Assembly (NCBI RefSeq): GCF_002234575.2
Contig: NZ_CP022464.2
Span: 1,736,001 to 1,800,000, forward strand
Direction of reading: 5' to 3'
DNA length: 64,000 nucleotides
Source of the DNA: Enterocloster bolteae
GTDB taxonomy: Bacteria; Bacillota; Clostridia; Lachnospirales; Lachnospiraceae
Part shown: piece by piece, positions 62,601 to 64,000 of the stretch
Layout: each line of letters starts with the position of its first letter
Numbering within the stretch: the first letter of the stretch is position 1
The notes under the pieces: model-generated
What the model saw: the letters and a program-made list of their open reading frames with translations, nothing else
Database searches by the model: none
Told to the model about the DNA's origin: nothing
Program-made: the position numbers and the translations under genes

Positions 62601-64000
62601 ATGTAAAACCGGCCGCCGGGTATGTGACTCCTACCACCTTTGAGCACAGAAACGGCAGGTCCGAGGCAGAGCTGGCAAAAGCACGGTTTGGAGAAGGCAT
62701 CTATGTGGATATTGCAGACGCGCCCTCAACCATCTCTACAGAGCATACAAGCAGAGATTTTTCGGATGCAAATGCGGAAGCGGTATCCATGGGCTGTACC
62801 AACCAGTTCCATTACTCTTACAGGGATGATGCTTACCAATACAGGGAATTTAAAATTCAGGCAACGCCTGCAAAGATTCAGGTAAAGTATGACGGCAATG
62901 GAGCAGAAGGAATGGCTCCGGTTGACTACAGAACCTATACCCATCCTGCAATCAAGAATGGAGACAGCTATATTGATATCAAGGGTTCAGGGAACCTGAA
63001 AAAGAATCATTTTGATTTTATTGGATGGGAACTGGCTGAGACAAATGTGAATCAGGCCGGCAGTAAGATATATCAGCAGGGTGACAGTCTGTTTGTGGGT
63101 GATGTTTGGAAGGATATAAATATAAATCCGGTTACCTATGTCCTCACTGCCAAATGGATGCCCAAACAGTATACGCTTACCACGGCTTCCGACGCAAACT
63201 CTGCCATTGACCAGGGCAAACAATATACTTACGACGCAGATTCTCTTATCAGGGTAAATTTTACGGCCAAGCAGGGATACCGGATATCCGGTGTCGCGGT
63301 GGATGGCGTACATCTGTCAGGAAAAGCTTTGAATGAGGCTGTGCAGAACGGCTGGGTGGAAGTGGACTGCAAACAGGACCATTATGTATCGGTTACTTCT
63401 GTCAGGACGGAATATAACCTTATAACCAGGGCTGAGAATGCTGATATTACTAAGGGTACAAAATATTCCTACAGTGACACGGATACATTGGATGTTAAAT
63501 TTAAAGCAGACAAGGGCTATTCGGTTACCGGCATTACCGTGGATGGAAAATCCTTCACAAAGGATGAAATCCAGGCCATATTGGCCGAGGCGGACCAGCA
63601 GGGTTACAGTCATATAACACTGGACCGTAAGCAGGACCACACAGTGTTCGTCAAGGCAGATAAGACACTCTATACATTGACGGCTAGGGCAGATGAAAAT
63701 TCCTGGATTAACCCTCAGACAAAGAGCTATGAGTACAAAGAGTTCATCATGTATAAGGTCAAATTCGGGGCAAAGAAAGGTTACCAGATACAGAATATCA
63801 TTGTAGATGAAAAAGAATTAAGCGGGTTTGAAAAGACAGCCGCCATAGCGGCCGGGGCATACCTGTTTGATTATAAGAGCAGCCATACCATCGAAGTGAC
63901 CACCAGGATAAACAGTTATCATTTGACCACATATTCAGACCATAACAGCTGGATTACCCCATCTATGGATTTCACCTACGATGGAACGGAAAAACTTAAG
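59612..64000 (+). CDS. giant surface protein (paralog 2), 3' end beyond the window
   Basis: Open for 1463 codons to the window end; AGGAG eight bases before the ATG. Signal peptide to about residue 50 (FLAAMIAAVMVTTNIG...AYA). The N-terminal domain is nearly the same as in the 47571 gene (LRVFVRLPEDADDMYMVTGD). Next is a stalk with PAETE/PSETI pentapeptides and at least twelve SSGNPE hexapeptides, then the second shared domain (YCSTARVYTTTVNTLKALND, SSVAAYDINLWLGSQKLDAG). From about residue 1170 on there are repeated beta modules of roughly 80 residues (YTLTTASDANSAIDQGKQYT, YTLTARADENSWINPQTKSY). The anchor is not in the window; an LPXTG signal is expected by analogy. Likely adhesin. Confidence 0.9.
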   Translation, partial: MKEKGRSRALHRKPYGLCKRFLAAMIAAVMVTTNIGTDLTTAYAAESSDSVTFEMSGSGLVTAIEEAIAAGSPLQEGDIDFTNGKTEQFEALFYGEGNIYEIYPEYDGGDMDAELRVFVRLPEDADDMYMVTGDEEIIFLYVNNGESSISCSTSITRMEDGKEKVKRTKKLTVKSYEAAFGDEEVNIISKPAETVPPETEPAETEPAETVPSETIPAETIPTETAPSEEIPTEAVPTEPDSSETTSSEANPAESEPAEPTPAETTEQTSQSQETQTPAGEEGQKETTASPTEGTDTGRQDTEESQKESEGSRPENTDKSEEISNNAKEEIEQKDNADKEQIHSEKQDDTPVASINRHYAPVVAVKTGDETASLPEKHDSDVRIEEGTKEKEEPKENAKADNTTKETAENQGSSADKTSGKTNVSSETGTSGSKESSSNPESSGNQESSASQESSGNPESSGNPESSGNPESSGNPESSGNQESSASPESSGNPEPSGTPEPSGPPESFGEAETPSQPAHPSGSEPSGESGDSEETEEGKTEESSPAESTGDIITDETPVITIETEPSRTPEETEAEDVHKVKAATSDDLVGIGYCSTARVYTTTVNTLKALNDFEGYKVTYAVYSQGTARIVDGPRGVEEGGSLTFGVKTQVGYDIQSVSANGELLEAGAPGDSADPDSADPGNAAENISWFTIEDVTDELEIEVYTTETDEHPEFSDTIMVNDGMIINLYAPEGVLPKGVTASAERVDSALEDSIRENAQEAASEEGKQVSSVAAYDINLWLGSQKLDAGIWNQEGAVTVTFSGVPVEEASQTAEEMSIVHVETEAADVKALEEVRDAVDVSGGRAVDALSFEAEHFSIYAVISKENITRTTVEVSKDETFRVKADRRYGGSWFVSDPRVVSIQNVKDINENGKWYSAADVKALKAGKKASIWYGNVVHNDYFNIIVNEAANQFHFKFNQDSSNISLWYSINGGGLLEMERGQVLQTDRTDTVSFYVKPAAGYVTPTTFEHRNGRSEAELAKARFGEGIYVDIADAPSTISTEHTSRDFSDANAEAVSMGCTNQFHYSYRDDAYQYREFKIQATPAKIQVKYDGNGAEGMAPVDYRTYTHPAIKNGDSYIDIKGSGNLKKNHFDFIGWELAETNVNQAGSKIYQQGDSLFVGDVWKDININPVTYVLTAKWMPKQYTLTTASDANSAIDQGKQYTYDADSLIRVNFTAKQGYRISGVAVDGVHLSGKALNEAVQNGWVEVDCKQDHYVSVTSVRTEYNLITRAENADITKGTKYSYSDTDTLDVKFKADKGYSVTGITVDGKSFTKDEIQAILAEADQQGYSHITLDRKQDHTVFVKADKTLYTLTARADENSWINPQTKSYEYKEFIMYKVKFGAKKGYQIQNIIVDEKELSGFEKTAAIAAGAYLFDYKSSHTIEVTTRINSYHLTTYSDHNSWITPSMDFTYDGTEKLK
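60190..60400 (+). repeat. 15-bp coding repeats (PAETE/PSETI) in paralog 2
   Basis: Tandem, diverged 15-bp units around CCGGCAGAAACAGAA encoding PAETE, PAETV, PSETI, PTETA and similar. Confidence 0.75.
60897..61140 (+). repeat. 18-bp coding repeats (SSGNPE) in paralog 2
   Basis: About thirteen units near TCATCCGGTAATCCGGAA encoding ESSGNP/ESSGNQ/ESSASQ and ending EPSGTP, EPSGPP. Clustered variants suggest ongoing slippage. Confidence 0.8.

Overview
The window looks like a chromosomal segment of an anaerobic gut Firmicute of the Lachnospiraceae, most likely a close relative of the Clostridium clostridioforme/Enterocloster group. The reasons are the gene content (AddAB instead of RecBCD, NfnAB, a GGGtGRT-family protein beside a NifU-like scaffold, BTAD regulator, very large sortase-anchored surface proteins), strong GGAGG ribosome sites with frequent GTG/TTG starts, and a GC-rich coding style. 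This assignment comes from protein recognition alone.

Layout. 0-5 kb: a LysR regulator (cut by the window start) divergent from an operon of a DASS-type transporter, an unknown membrane-anchored secreted protein and an alkaline-phosphatase-superfamily enzyme related to archaeal-type phosphoglycerate mutase. 5-14 kb: addB-addA and a ketopantoate-reductase-like gene. 14-19.5 kb: thyA divergent from two tandem dihydrofolate reductase genes, an aldose-1-epimerase-like gene, and nfnAB. 19.5-35 kb: a gene-poor, repeat-rich 1.5 kb leader, a secreted CAP-domain protein, and one 4307-residue open frame. That frame joins a thioester-type head, at least ten SpaA/Cna-B-like modules, a TGD-type sorting signal, a four-segment membrane region and a C-terminal class B sortase. 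35-47 kb: two MATE exporters, the NifU-like/GGGtGRT pair, a tiny hydrophobic toxin-like peptide with a divergent small RNA, an orphan PD-(D/E)xK-type protein, Dus, Cu/Zn superoxide dismutase, a secreted transglutaminase-like protein, a GreA-type factor, a BTAD (SARP-like) regulator and an AAA ATPase. 47.5-64 kb: two paralogous giant surface proteins (the second runs off the window) with matching promoters. Between them lies an IS200-type insertion sequence whose tnpA has been split by a mobilizable element of about 6.2 kb.

The mobilizable element has 18-bp imperfect terminal inverted repeats, a large serine recombinase, a MobV relaxase, a pMV158-like oriT near its right end, a Cys-rich VLP protein, and cargo (VOC-family protein, XRE regulator, small unknown protein). 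Removing it would rejoin the IS200 tnpA frame exactly.

Most of the interest lies in the surface-protein loci. The giant adhesin carries its own sortase in the same polypeptide, in a topology that puts both on the outside, yet the Arg normally found after the sortase Cys is missing. Several surface-protein genes carry short tandem repeats at or near their 5' ends. The two giant paralogs share a TAACGC direct-repeat promoter motif that also occurs in front of the BTAD regulator gene, which hints at a small regulon.
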